Source of the DNA: DATLLN01 sp963797175
GTDB taxonomy: Bacteria; Actinomycetota; Thermoleophilia; Gaiellales; JAICJC01
Assembly (NCBI GenBank): GCA_963797175.1
Contig: CAWCOL010000009.1
Span: 1,426,001-1,490,000 of the forward strand
DNA: 64,000 nucleotides
Direction of reading: 5' to 3'
Below are positions 52,723 to 60,547 of this stretch, piece after piece. How positions within the stretch are numbered: the stretch's first letter is position 1; every line of letters begins with the position of its first letter. A program made the position numbers and the translations under genes. A model generated the notes under the pieces. It was not told the DNA's origin. It searched no databases and saw nothing but the letters and a program-made list of their open reading frames with translations.

Positions 52723-53802
52723 ATGCCGCAGGGCACCGTGGCGACACCATCCTCCACCGATCCGGACACCCGCTTCCTCTACCTCTCGCAGGAGGATGTC
52801 GTGGCGGCGGGCGGTCTCGACATGGCGGCCGTGGTGGACGTGATCGAGCGCGCGTTCCGGGTCAAGGCGGGCGGCCACGTGTTCATGCCGCCCAAGGTGA
52901 TGATCGTCTGGTCGGACGAGCCCGGCACCGAGGAGAAGCACGGCCGGATCATGGCGATGCCCGCCTACGTCGGCGGCGAGTTCGACGTCGCCGGGCTGAA
53001 GTGGATCCCCAGCGTGCCCGACAACCCGGCGCGGCGCGGGCTGCCGCGCGCAAACGCGCTGGTGCTGCTGTCCGACCGCGAGACGGGGCTGCCCCTGGCG
53101 GTGATGGACGGGACGGTGGTCAGCGCGATGCGCACGGGCGCCGTCACCGGCGTCGCCGTGCGCCACCTGGCCGCGCCCGGCAGCCGCACGGCCTGCCTGC
53201 TCGGGGCGGGCGTGCTCGCGCACACGCAGCTGGATGCGCTGCGCGTGGTCATGCCGGAGCTCCGCACCGTGCGCGTGTTCGATCCCGCGACCGCCCGCGC
53301 CGCCCGCTTCTGCGAGCGGCAGGCGGCCGCCACCGGGCTGGAGATGGTGTGCGCGGAATCGGCCGAGCAGGCGGTGCGCGGCGCCCAGGTGGTCGTCCCG
53401 GCGACGATGGCGGTCGAGCCGACCTTCCAGCCGGAGTGGCTCGACGAGGGCGTCACGGTCGTGCTGGTCTCGAGCCTGGACGGCCCGCTGGCGCTGCACG
53501 CGGCGACCGACCTGCTGGTGGTGGACGACTGGGAGCACGAGTCCACCCACGAGGGCCGCTACGCGCAGCGGCTGGTGGAGGCGGGCATCCTGGCGGCGAC
53601 CGGCGGCGAGACGGTGGAGCTGGCCGACGTCGTCGCCGGCGGCCATCCCGGCCGCACGGACCCCGGCCAGCGGATCATCGTCTCACCGGTGGGCTTGGGC
53701 ATGGATGACGTGACGACGGCGAAATACGTGTTCGACCGCGCCCGGGAGCTGGGCGTGGGCACGGAGCTGCGGCTCCGCTCCGGCCCTCCGGTCTGGGAGT
53801 GA
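52723..53802 (+). CDS. ornithine cyclodeaminase/mu-crystallin family protein
   Basis: A 359-residue NAD(P)-dependent enzyme. Motifs: FMPPKVMI, GRIMAMPAYVGG (the substrate Lys is at GLKWIPS), MRTGAVTGVAVRHLAAPGSRTACLLGAGVLAHTQLDAL (Rossmann GAGxxA) and SPVGLGMDDVTTAKYVFDRA. Members include ornithine cyclodeaminase, alanine dehydrogenase and ketimine reductase, so the reaction is open. GTG 52738 may be the true start, since TATCAT at 52719-52724 overlaps ATG 52723. Overlaps the MFS gene by GTGA. Confidence 0.85.
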   Translation: MPQGTVATPSSTDPDTRFLYLSQEDVVAAGGLDMAAVVDVIERAFRVKAGGHVFMPPKVMIVWSDEPGTEEKHGRIMAMPAYVGGEFDVAGLKWIPSVPDNPARRGLPRANALVLLSDRETGLPLAVMDGTVVSAMRTGAVTGVAVRHLAAPGSRTACLLGAGVLAHTQLDALRVVMPELRTVRVFDPATARAARFCERQAAATGLEMVCAESAEQAVRGAQVVVPATMAVEPTFQPEWLDEGVTVVLVSSLDGPLALHAATDLLVVDDWEHESTHEGRYAQRLVEAGILAATGGETVELADVVAGGHPGRTDPGQRIIVSPVGLGMDDVTTAKYVFDRARELGVGTELRLRSGPPVWE

Positions 53803-55004
53803 TCAGCAGCCCGCTGCTGCGCACGGCGGACGGCCGCCGCTTCCTCGCCGCGCAGCTGATGGACTCGCTCTCGGCAGGCATCTCGCTGGTCGCCCTGCCG
53901 TGGCTGGTGCTCGACGTCGGCGGCTCGCGCACCGCGGCCGGGGGCGTCTTCCTGGCCGGCACCGTGCCCTATGTCGCCCTCGGTCTGCACGCCGGCCACG
54001 TCGGCGACCATCACCCGCGGCGGCGCGTGATGCTGATCGGCACGCTTGCGCAGCTGGCGGCGGCGCTGGTGGTGCCGCTGGCCGTGGCCGGCGGCCTGGA
54101 CGCGGACAGCGTGCCGCTGGTGCTGATCTACGCCAGCGCGCTGGCGGTCACCTCCGGCCGCGTGTTCGTGGACGCGTCCGCCTTCGGCGCGATCGCCCGG
54201 CTGGTCGGCGACAGCCACTTCGTCGAGGGCCAGTCCGCCCTCTCGTTCGTCTGGTCGCTCGGCTTCCTGGTCGGCCCGGCGCTGGGAGGGGGGCTGATCG
54301 GCGCGGTTGGCGTGATCGGGGCGCTGTGGGCGCAGGCGGCCGGGTTCGTCCTCGCCGCGGTGCTGATGGCCCTGCTCCGACGCGATCTCGGCCCCGACCC
54401 CGACCAGCCGCCCAGCGCGGGCGGGGAGGGCGTGCTGGCGGGCGTGCGTCTGGTGTCGCGCGACCCGGTGCTGCGCACCCTGACGATCATGGGCATGGCC
54501 TGGAACCTGACCGTGAACGTGATCTACTCGTTGATCGTCGTCTTTGCCCGCCACAACCTCGCGGCCGACGCCGGGCAGGCCGGGTTGATGCTGGCGCTGG
54601 CCGGTGCGGCGGGCCTGGCCGGTGGGCTGCTGGCGCCCGTCGCACGGCGGCGGCTGGGGGCGGCACGTGCGCTCCGTGTCGGGCTGGTGGTCTCGGCCGT
54701 CGGCGCGCTCGCCACCGCGCTCTCCGACGGTCTGCTGGTGGCGACCGTGTCCTACGCGGTGCTGGAGCTGTCCGCGCTGCTCTTCATCACCCTGCTGATC
54801 AGCGAGCGCCAGACCCGGGCGTCGGCCTCCGAGCAGGGCCGGGTGGGGATCACCGGCCGGATGGCGGCGCTGAGTGCGGCGACGGCGGGAGCGCTGGTGG
54901 GCAGCGCCCTGGCCGCGGTGCTGCCGCTGTCCACCATCTTCCTGGGCGCGGCGCTGGCCACGGCGGCCGTCGCAGTGGCCGGCCTGCGGGTGATCCGGGT
55001 CTGA
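53799..55004 (+). CDS. major facilitator superfamily transporter
   Basis: A 401-residue membrane protein with about 12 hydrophobic segments in two halves. The loop between segments 2 and 3 reads GHVGDHHPRRRVML, in the style of the MFS RxxxD/Gx3DRxGRR motif. It resembles the multidrug-efflux type (MFS_3-like), but the substrate is unknown. GTG start in GTGA overlap with the enzyme gene upstream suggests transport of a related metabolite. Confidence 0.82.
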   Translation: MISSPLLRTADGRRFLAAQLMDSLSAGISLVALPWLVLDVGGSRTAAGGVFLAGTVPYVALGLHAGHVGDHHPRRRVMLIGTLAQLAAALVVPLAVAGGLDADSVPLVLIYASALAVTSGRVFVDASAFGAIARLVGDSHFVEGQSALSFVWSLGFLVGPALGGGLIGAVGVIGALWAQAAGFVLAAVLMALLRRDLGPDPDQPPSAGGEGVLAGVRLVSRDPVLRTLTIMGMAWNLTVNVIYSLIVVFARHNLAADAGQAGLMLALAGAAGLAGGLLAPVARRRLGAARALRVGLVVSAVGALATALSDGLLVATVSYAVLELSALLFITLLISERQTRASASEQGRVGITGRMAALSAATAGALVGSALAAVLPLSTIFLGAALATAAVAVAGLRVIRV

Positions 55005-55013
55005 CGGAGGCGG

Positions 55014-55166
55014 TCAGTGCTTCTTCTGGGCGTGCCAGCGGGCCAGCTCGTCGTCCGTCAGATCGGACGGCGGCAGCTTGCGCACGTACACCGCGAAGCG
55101 GGCCAGGAAGGCCAGCCCGACCAGCGGGGCGATGATGTGCGGCAGATGCGTGGCGACGAAGCCCAT
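55014..55166 (-). CDS. small single-span membrane protein (50 residues)
   Basis: Short ATG frame, 50 residues: an N-terminal hydrophobic segment (HIIAPLVGLAFLARFAVYV) followed by RKLPPSDLTDDELARWHAQ and a Lys-Lys-His end. It is divergent from ctaC and lies right after the MFS gene. The hydrophobic helix plus charged tail is typical of small accessory subunits, perhaps for the oxidase next door, but this is unproven. Confidence 0.5.
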   Translation of the reverse strand: MGFVATHLPHIIAPLVGLAFLARFAVYVRKLPPSDLTDDELARWHAQKKH

Positions 55167-55245
55167 GGCGTCCCTGTCATGATGCCACGGAATCGGTCTC
55201 AGGAATATGGTCCCGGTTCCCTTTGCCCCCGTCCCTGCCGATCCG

Positions 55246-55251
55246 TAGACT
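55246..55251 (+). promoter_or_regulatory. -10 box (TAGACT) of ctaC operon
   Basis: TAGACT ends 7 bases before GTG 55259; leaderless geometry. A repeat-like CGGTCTCAGGAAT lies about 40 bases upstream. Confidence 0.5.
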
Positions 55252-55258
55252 ACGGCGC

Positions 55259-55993
55259 GTGTCAGCGATCAAGGTAGGGATCGTCTCGCTCGTCGTGGGC
55301 GCGATCGGCTCGGTTGCCATCCTCGTGTCGCCCTCCTGGTTCCCCGTCGCGGCCTCGGTCCAGGCCAAGCGCCAGGACGACCTGTACCTGGCCCTGATGA
55401 TCACGTCGTCGTTCATCTTCTCGGCGGTCGTCGTGTTCCTGGTCTACTCGATGATCGCCTTCCGGGCGCGGCCCGGCGACGAGGATCGCGACGGTCCGCC
55501 GATCCACGGCAACACGACGCTCGAGATCATCTGGACGGTCATCCCCACGATCATCGTGGTCGTGTTCGCGATCGCCGGCGGCTGGGTGCTGATCCGCAAC
55601 GAGAACCGGCCCGCCGACCGGCTCACCGTCGGGGTGGTCGGCCAGCAGTTCGAGTGGACGTTCGTCTACCACGACCACGGCGCCACCAAGGTCTCGACCG
55701 TGCTCGTGCTCCCGATCAACCGAACAACCGAGTTCGACATCACGTCCAAGATCCATGACGTGATCCACTCCTTCTACGTGCCCGAGTTCCGGGTCAAGGC
55801 CGACGCCGTCCCCGGCATCATCAACCGGACCTACGCGACGCCGACCATGACCGGGCATTTCCTGCTGGAGTGCGCTGAGCTGTGCGGCATCGGCCACAGC
55901 CAGATGCGCGCGCCCGTCAGAGTCGTCTCGCAGGCCGCCTTCGCCGCATGGCTGGCGCGGCTGCGGCCCGTGGCGAGCGGAGGGAGCGCCTAG
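55259..55993 (+). CDS. ctaC: cytochrome c oxidase subunit II (first oxidase)
   Basis: Carries the CuA centre that takes electrons from cytochrome c. The 244-residue protein has two membrane helices (KVGIVSLVVGAIGSVAILV; MITSSFIFSAVVVFLVYSMIA, and IPTIIVVVFAIAGGWVL as the second core helix), then a cupredoxin domain with CuA ligands: His in IHDVIHSFYVPEF and CAELCGIGHSQM (Cys-x3-Cys-x3-His-x2-Met). No fused cytochrome c. First gene of the plus-strand oxidase operon; the next gene begins immediately. Confidence 0.93.
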   Translation: MSAIKVGIVSLVVGAIGSVAILVSPSWFPVAASVQAKRQDDLYLALMITSSFIFSAVVVFLVYSMIAFRARPGDEDRDGPPIHGNTTLEIIWTVIPTIIVVVFAIAGGWVLIRNENRPADRLTVGVVGQQFEWTFVYHDHGATKVSTVLVLPINRTTEFDITSKIHDVIHSFYVPEFRVKADAVPGIINRTYATPTMTGHFLLECAELCGIGHSQMRAPVRVVSQAAFAAWLARLRPVASGGSA

Positions 55994-58417
55994 ATGGCCG
56001 TCGCAGACGCCGGCGATCTGATGGGCCAGGGCCACGGTCACGCGCACGCCCACGGCGGCAAGCCGCCAGGCAGCATCTGGCTGCGCGGCAGCTGGATCCG
56101 CGCGATCTGGGTCTCGTTCCTGTTCGCCGGCATCGCCATCGGCATCGCCACCGGGATCCGGGCCGGGCTCGGCTTCGGCGAGGTTTGGAGCTCCGAGGTC
56201 GCGGCGACCTTCGGCCTGACCTTCTGGGCGATCGGGTTCACCGTCGGCATCGGCTGCTTCGACTACTGGTGGGGCTACCTGATCGGCTCGCACGACTGGG
56301 TGCAGGAGGACCACTCCGCGCACGGCGCGTACAGCTGGCGGGACTACTTCAAGGTCAACACCGACCACAAGGTGATCGGGATCCAGTACCTGGTCACGAC
56401 CTTCGTCTTCTTCATCATCGGCGGCGCCTTCGCCGAGGGCGTGCGCGCCGAGCTCGCGCAGCCGGGCGCCCAGTACATGTCGCCGGGCACGTACAACGGC
56501 CTCTTCTCCGCGCACGCGACGCTGATGATCTTCCTCTTCATCATCCCGTCGTTCGCCGGGCTCGCCAACTTCGTCATCCCGCTGATGCTGGGCGCGCAGG
56601 ACATGGCCTTCCCGCGGCTGAACGCGCTCTCGTTCTGGCTGCTGCTCCCCGCCGGCCTGATCTTCCTGGCCTCCTACTCGGTCGGCCTGTTCGGGGCCGG
56701 CTGGACGAACTACGCGCCGCTCTCCGTGCAGGCGCCGCTGGGCGACACCTTCTTCACGATCGGCGTGCAGTTCGCCGGTGCGTCGTCGATTGCGACCGCC
56801 GTCAACTTCCTCGTCACGATCGTCACGATGCGTGCGCCGGGCATGACGTTCTGGCGGATGCCGCTGCTGGTGTGGGCGAACCTGGCCACCTCGACGCTGG
56901 TCGTGCTGGGCACGCCGTTCATCGCCGGCTCGCAGTTCATGGTGCTCTACGACCGCGTCATGCACACGCACTTCTTCGATGCGGCCGCGGGCGGCAACGT
57001 GATCATGTACCAGCACATCTTCTGGTTCTACAGCCACCCGGCCGTCTACATCATGATGCTGCCCGGCTTCGGGATCATCTCCGAGGTGATCGCGATCCAC
57101 TCCCGCAAGCCGATCTTCGGCTACAAGCTGATTGCGTTCTCGACGGTCGCGATCGGCGTGCTCGGCTTCAGCGTGTGGGCGCACCACATGTTCGTCTCGG
57201 GCATGTCCCCGTGGCTGCGGATCCCGATGATGGCCACCACGATGCTGATCGCGATCCCGACCGGGATCAAGATCTTCTCGTGGGTGGCAACGATGTGGCG
57301 GGGGGTGATCCACCTGACCACCGGGATGCTGTTCGCGTGCGGCTTCATCTTCACATTCGTGATCGGCGGCCTGTCCGGGGTCTTCCTGGCCGTGCTGCCG
57401 GTGGACATCAACGTCTCGGACACCTACTTCGTCGTCGCGCACATCCATTACGTGCTGTTCGGCGGTTCCGTGTTCACGATCTATGCCGGCATCTATCACT
57501 GGTTCCCGAAGATGACGGGGCGGATGTACGACGAGCGGCTCGGGCAGCTGCACTTCTGGCTGACGTTCATCACGTTCAACGCCACCTTCATGCCCATGCA
57601 CTACCTGGGGTTGAAGGGCATGCTGCGCCGCACCTACGACTATGACCCGAAGTACGCCGACTGGAACCTCGTCATCTCGATCGCCGCGTTCGGCCTGGGC
57701 GCCTCGACGCTGATCTTCCTCTACAACGTGATCACCAGCTGGCACCACGGGCCGCGCGCCCCGGCCAACCCGTGGCGCGCGCTGACGCTGGAGTGGCAGG
57801 TCACCAGCCCGCCGCCGATCTTCAACTTCGACGAGACCCCGCAGGTCGTCGGCGGCCCGTACGAGTACGGCGTCCCCGGCGCCCGGCACGCGATCGTCAC
57901 GGTGCACACGCCCCCGCCGGAGGTGCCCGCGCCGGCCGTCACGACCCTGGCCCGCGCGACCACCGCGCAGAGGGAGGCCGTCATGAGCTCGGTCAAGCAC
58001 ATCCTCGTCGTGGCGAACCAGACGGTCGCCGGCGACGCGGTGATCGCGGCCATCCAGCGCCGCCTCGGCGACGAGCCGGTGCGGGTCAAGGTCGTCTGCC
58101 CGCTGAGCGGCGGTGACGGCTGGGTGGTGGACGACCAGGCCGCCCGCGCGGGCGCGCAGGCGCGGCTCGACCAGCTCCTGTCGGCGCTGCGCGAGGCCGG
58201 GCTGGAGGCGGAGGGCGAGGTCGTCGCCAGCGATCCCTACGACGCCGTCATGGACCGCGTCGAGTCGGGCGACCCGCCGGCCGAGATCATCATCTCGACG
58301 CTGCCGCGCACCCGCTCGGGCTGGCTGCGCCGCGACCTCGTCGACCGCGTACGTGACCGCACCGAGGTGCCGGTCGAGCACATCGTCGCGAACCCGGCGG
58401 AGCCGGCGCCCTCATGA
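55994..58417 (+). CDS. ctaD: cytochrome c oxidase subunit I (A2-type) fused to UspA-like domain
   Basis: Haem-copper catalytic subunit, 807 residues. A His-rich start and two extra helices (about 36-57, 70-93) precede the canonical core (from about residue 120). Haem/CuB ligands: FSAHATLMI, YSHPAVY (346-352, with the His-Tyr crosslink pair), VWAHHMF and VVAHIHYVLFGG. The D-channel Glu of HPEVY is replaced by the YS of A2-type oxidases. The core ends near residue 640, then the frame runs unbroken into a roughly 140-residue domain (HILVVANQTVAGDAV, EIIISTLPRTRSGWLRRDL) like universal stress proteins. An in-frame ATG 57983 (residue 664) has GGGAGG 5 bases upstream, so a separate Usp product may also be made. 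Confidence 0.9.
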   Translation: MAVADAGDLMGQGHGHAHAHGGKPPGSIWLRGSWIRAIWVSFLFAGIAIGIATGIRAGLGFGEVWSSEVAATFGLTFWAIGFTVGIGCFDYWWGYLIGSHDWVQEDHSAHGAYSWRDYFKVNTDHKVIGIQYLVTTFVFFIIGGAFAEGVRAELAQPGAQYMSPGTYNGLFSAHATLMIFLFIIPSFAGLANFVIPLMLGAQDMAFPRLNALSFWLLLPAGLIFLASYSVGLFGAGWTNYAPLSVQAPLGDTFFTIGVQFAGASSIATAVNFLVTIVTMRAPGMTFWRMPLLVWANLATSTLVVLGTPFIAGSQFMVLYDRVMHTHFFDAAAGGNVIMYQHIFWFYSHPAVYIMMLPGFGIISEVIAIHSRKPIFGYKLIAFSTVAIGVLGFSVWAHHMFVSGMSPWLRIPMMATTMLIAIPTGIKIFSWVATMWRGVIHLTTGMLFACGFIFTFVIGGLSGVFLAVLPVDINVSDTYFVVAHIHYVLFGGSVFTIYAGIYHWFPKMTGRMYDERLGQLHFWLTFITFNATFMPMHYLGLKGMLRRTYDYDPKYADWNLVISIAAFGLGASTLIFLYNVITSWHHGPRAPANPWRALTLEWQVTSPPPIFNFDETPQVVGGPYEYGVPGARHAIVTVHTPPPEVPAPAVTTLARATTAQREAVMSSVKHILVVANQTVAGDAVIAAIQRRLGDEPVRVKVVCPLSGGDGWVVDDQAARAGAQARLDQLLSALREAGLEAEGEVVASDPYDAVMDRVESGDPPAEIIISTLPRTRSGWLRRDLVDRVRDRTEVPVEHIVANPAEPAPS

Positions 58418-59034
58418 GCGCGCACGCCGCGGCCGCCGGCGGCCACCACGACGGGGTCGTCGAGAACGACACCATCTCGGTGTACCACGACAGCCTGCTC
58501 CGCTCCCCGGTCTTCCTGGGGATGCTGATGTTCATCGGCTCCGAGATCATGCTGTTCGCGTCGTTCTTCACGGCGTTCTTCTTCATCCGCTTCTCGCATC
58601 CGCACTACCCGTTCGGCAGCTTCGAGATCCCGACCTCGTCCACCGGGATCAACACGGCGATCCTGATCTCGTCCAGCTTCACGATGCACTGGGCGATCGT
58701 GTCCGTGCGCCACAACCGCCGGTTCGGGCTGGTCGTCGGCCTCGGCCTCTCGCTGTTCCTCGGCCTGACGTTCCTGGGACTGCAGATGCGCGAGTACCAC
58801 TCGCTCGGGTTCGTGCCCTCGGACGGCGCCTTCCCCTCGACCTTCTTTGCGCTCACCGGCCTCCACGGCATGCACGTGCTGGTCGGCGCGACGCTGCTCT
58901 CGATCGCGTTCGTCCGCTCCTGCCGCGGTCACTACTCGCCCGAGGAGCACATCGGGCTCGAGGTGACGGGCCTCTACTGGCACTTCGTCGACATCGTGTG
59001 GATCATGCTCTACACGGTCGTCTACCTCATCTAG
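58414..59034 (+). CDS. ctaE: cytochrome c oxidase subunit III
   Basis: Stabilises the oxidase core. The 206-residue protein has five hydrophobic segments with GMLMFIGSEIMLFASFFTAFF, FALTGLHGMHVLVGATLLS and GLEVTGLYWHFVDIVWIMLYTVVYL, all standard for subunit III. ATGA overlap with the ctaD-Usp gene. The gene ends with an 8-base overlap with the facing 87-residue gene. Confidence 0.93.
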   Translation: MSAHAAAAGGHHDGVVENDTISVYHDSLLRSPVFLGMLMFIGSEIMLFASFFTAFFFIRFSHPHYPFGSFEIPTSSTGINTAILISSSFTMHWAIVSVRHNRRFGLVVGLGLSLFLGLTFLGLQMREYHSLGFVPSDGAFPSTFFALTGLHGMHVLVGATLLSIAFVRSCRGHYSPEEHIGLEVTGLYWHFVDIVWIMLYTVVYLI

Positions 59035-59290
59035 CGAGCCTCGCCGCGGCCAGCAGCTCCTCGGCCAGCGCCAGCCACTGCCGGTTGCGCACGTCGATGA
59101 CCACCGTCCGGCGCCCGTCCGCGCCCGGCGCGTGGGCCTCGAGCAGCTCCCGCGCCCGGGCCGAGAGCCCCGGCATCGCCGGCGGCGTCACCAGCGTCAC
59201 GCGGCCGTAGCCGCCCCGGTCCTCGAGCTCGGCGCCGGCCACGCCGTCGCAGGCCCCTTCCAGCTCCGCCCAGAACGGCGTCGCCGTCAG
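59027..59290 (-). CDS. small protein of unknown function, probable CTG start
   Basis: An 87-residue soluble protein, the last gene of the minus-strand oxidase operon. No ATG, GTG or TTG fits; CTG 59290 overlaps the preceding stop as CTGA and gives TATPFWAELEGACDGVAGAEL. The rest (GYGRVTLVTPPAMPGLSARARELLEAHAPG, RTVVIDVRNRQWLALAEELLAAARLA) looks like a small alpha/beta protein. No function recognised; context suggests an accessory part of oxidase assembly. Confidence 0.55.
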   Translation of the reverse strand: MTATPFWAELEGACDGVAGAELEDRGGYGRVTLVTPPAMPGLSARARELLEAHAPGADGRRTVVIDVRNRQWLALAEELLAAARLAR

Positions 59291-59502
59291 TCGGGCAGGT
59301 TCCGGTACTCGTCGATCGCGTCCTGCACCCATCCCCACAGGCCGATCACGGTGATGGTGAAGCCGATCGACATGATCGCCATCCGCCACAGCAGCTCGTC
59401 CGGGATGATCCCCGCCAGCAGCAGCGCGATGCCCAGCGACGTGACCAGCGGCAGCCCCGAGGGGGACGGCAGGTGAAACGGGTTCTGCTCGTCGTCGCTC
59501 AT
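59287..59502 (-). CDS. small two-helix membrane protein, cytochrome oxidase subunit IV-like
   Basis: A 71-residue protein with FHLPSPSGLPLVTSLGIALLLAGII and MAIMSIGFTITVIGLWGWV as its two membrane helices and an acidic C-terminus (AIDEYRNLPD). The HLPSPSxxPL start is common in actinobacterial small subunit IV/CtaF-like proteins. It lies in the operon ctaC2-ctaD2-ctaB-(45 aa)-this gene, so oxidase membership is likely. Confidence 0.7.
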   Translation of the reverse strand: MSDDEQNPFHLPSPSGLPLVTSLGIALLLAGIIPDELLWRMAIMSIGFTITVIGLWGWVQDAIDEYRNLPD

Positions 59503-59640
59503 CTAGATCCAGTGCCCGTCGGATCCGGCGTGGCGCACCAGCAGGCCGATCAGCAGCGTCAGCGCGAACAGCAGGACGCAGAAGATCGCCAGCCGCAGCG
59601 CCAGCACGATGTTTGCCTTTGCGGTGGGTTTGTCGATCAT
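59503..59640 (-). CDS. small single-span membrane protein (45 residues)
   Basis: ATG frame of 45 residues: a basic N-terminus (IDKPTAKANIVLALR) and one hydrophobic helix (LAIFCVLLFALTLLIGLLV) followed by a short polar tail ending in GSDGHWI. It abuts the subunit IV-like gene and follows ctaB by 4 bases, so it belongs to the oxidase operon. No family recognised. Confidence 0.55.
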   Translation of the reverse strand: MIDKPTAKANIVLALRLAIFCVLLFALTLLIGLLVRHAGSDGHWI

Positions 59641-59644
59641 GCGG

Positions 59645-60547
59645 TCAGCCGATGGTGAAGGCCCGGTCGACGCCGATCGCGGCGAAGAGCAGGGCGAGGT
59701 AGAGCAGAGAGTAGAGGAAGACGTGGCGGGCCGGGGAACGGGAGGTGTCCCGCACCAGCTTGACGGCCAGCCACAGGAAGCCGGCGCCCAGCGCGACCGC
59801 GCTGACGAGGTAGACGATGCCGAACGAGCCGGCCGCGAACGGCACGATCGTCAGCGTCGTCAGAAGGATCGTGTAGAGCAGGATCTGGCGCGCGGTCTCG
59901 CGCTCGCCGCGGACGACCGGCAGCATCGGAATCCCCGCCCGTGCGTAGTCGTCCTTGGCCAGCAGCGCGATCGCCCAGAAGTGGGGCGGCGTCCAGTAGA
60001 AGATGATCGCGAACATGAAGATCGCGGGCAGGCCGATGTGGCCGGTGACGGCGGCCCAGCCGACCAGCGGCGGTGCGGCGCCGGCAGCCCCGCCGATGAC
60101 GATGTTCTGCGGCGTCCGCCGCTTCAGCCACGCGGTGTAGACGATCACGTAGAACAGCCCGCCGGCCAGGGCGAGGGCGGCGGTCAGCACGTTCACGTAC
60201 ACGGACAGCACCCAGAACGAGCCCGCCATCAGGCCGATGCCGAAGCCCAGCGCCGACTCGGGCGAGACCCGCCCGGACGGCACCGGCCGGTTCGCGGTGC
60301 GGGTCATCAGCGCGTCCAGGTCGCGGTCGAGGTAGTGGTTCAGCGCCGACGCCCCGCCCGAGGAGAGGCCGAGGCCGATCAGGGTCGCGAGCGTCAGCTC
60401 CAGCGACGGCAGGCCGTCGGCGGCGTACGCCATCGCCCCGTACGCCGTGATCAGGATCAGCAGCATGATCCGCGGTTTGGTCAGCGTCACGTAGTCGGCG
60501 ACGGCCGCCCGGCGCTGGGAGCCGACCTGTGGCTGGACGGTGGCCAT
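59645..60547 (-). CDS. ctaB: protohaem IX farnesyltransferase (haem O synthase)
   Basis: Makes haem O, the precursor of haem A, for the neighbouring oxidases. The 300-residue UbiA-family protein has about nine hydrophobic segments with the prenyl-diphosphate motifs ALNHYLDRDLDALMTRTANRP and the second Asp-rich loop near LLAKDDYARAGIPMLPV; WTPPHFWAIAL and YVTLTKPRIM are also CtaB signatures. It overlaps the ctaD2 stop by one base (TGATG). Confidence 0.94.
   Translation of the reverse strand: MATVQPQVGSQRRAAVADYVTLTKPRIMLLILITAYGAMAYAADGLPSLELTLATLIGLGLSSGGASALNHYLDRDLDALMTRTANRPVPSGRVSPESALGFGIGLMAGSFWVLSVYVNVLTAALALAGGLFYVIVYTAWLKRRTPQNIVIGGAAGAAPPLVGWAAVTGHIGLPAIFMFAIIFYWTPPHFWAIALLAKDDYARAGIPMLPVVRGERETARQILLYTILLTTLTIVPFAAGSFGIVYLVSAVALGAGFLWLAVKLVRDTSRSPARHVFLYSLLYLALLFAAIGVDRAFTIG

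Noticed and set aside
55262..58381. Open frame of about 1,040 codons on the minus strand opposite ctaC and ctaD, and a similar one opposite the FtsH-like gene (3428-5734)
   Set aside because: High-GC genes leave long antisense frames; these have His/Asp/Arg-rich low-complexity translations, no motifs and fully overlap well-supported genes.
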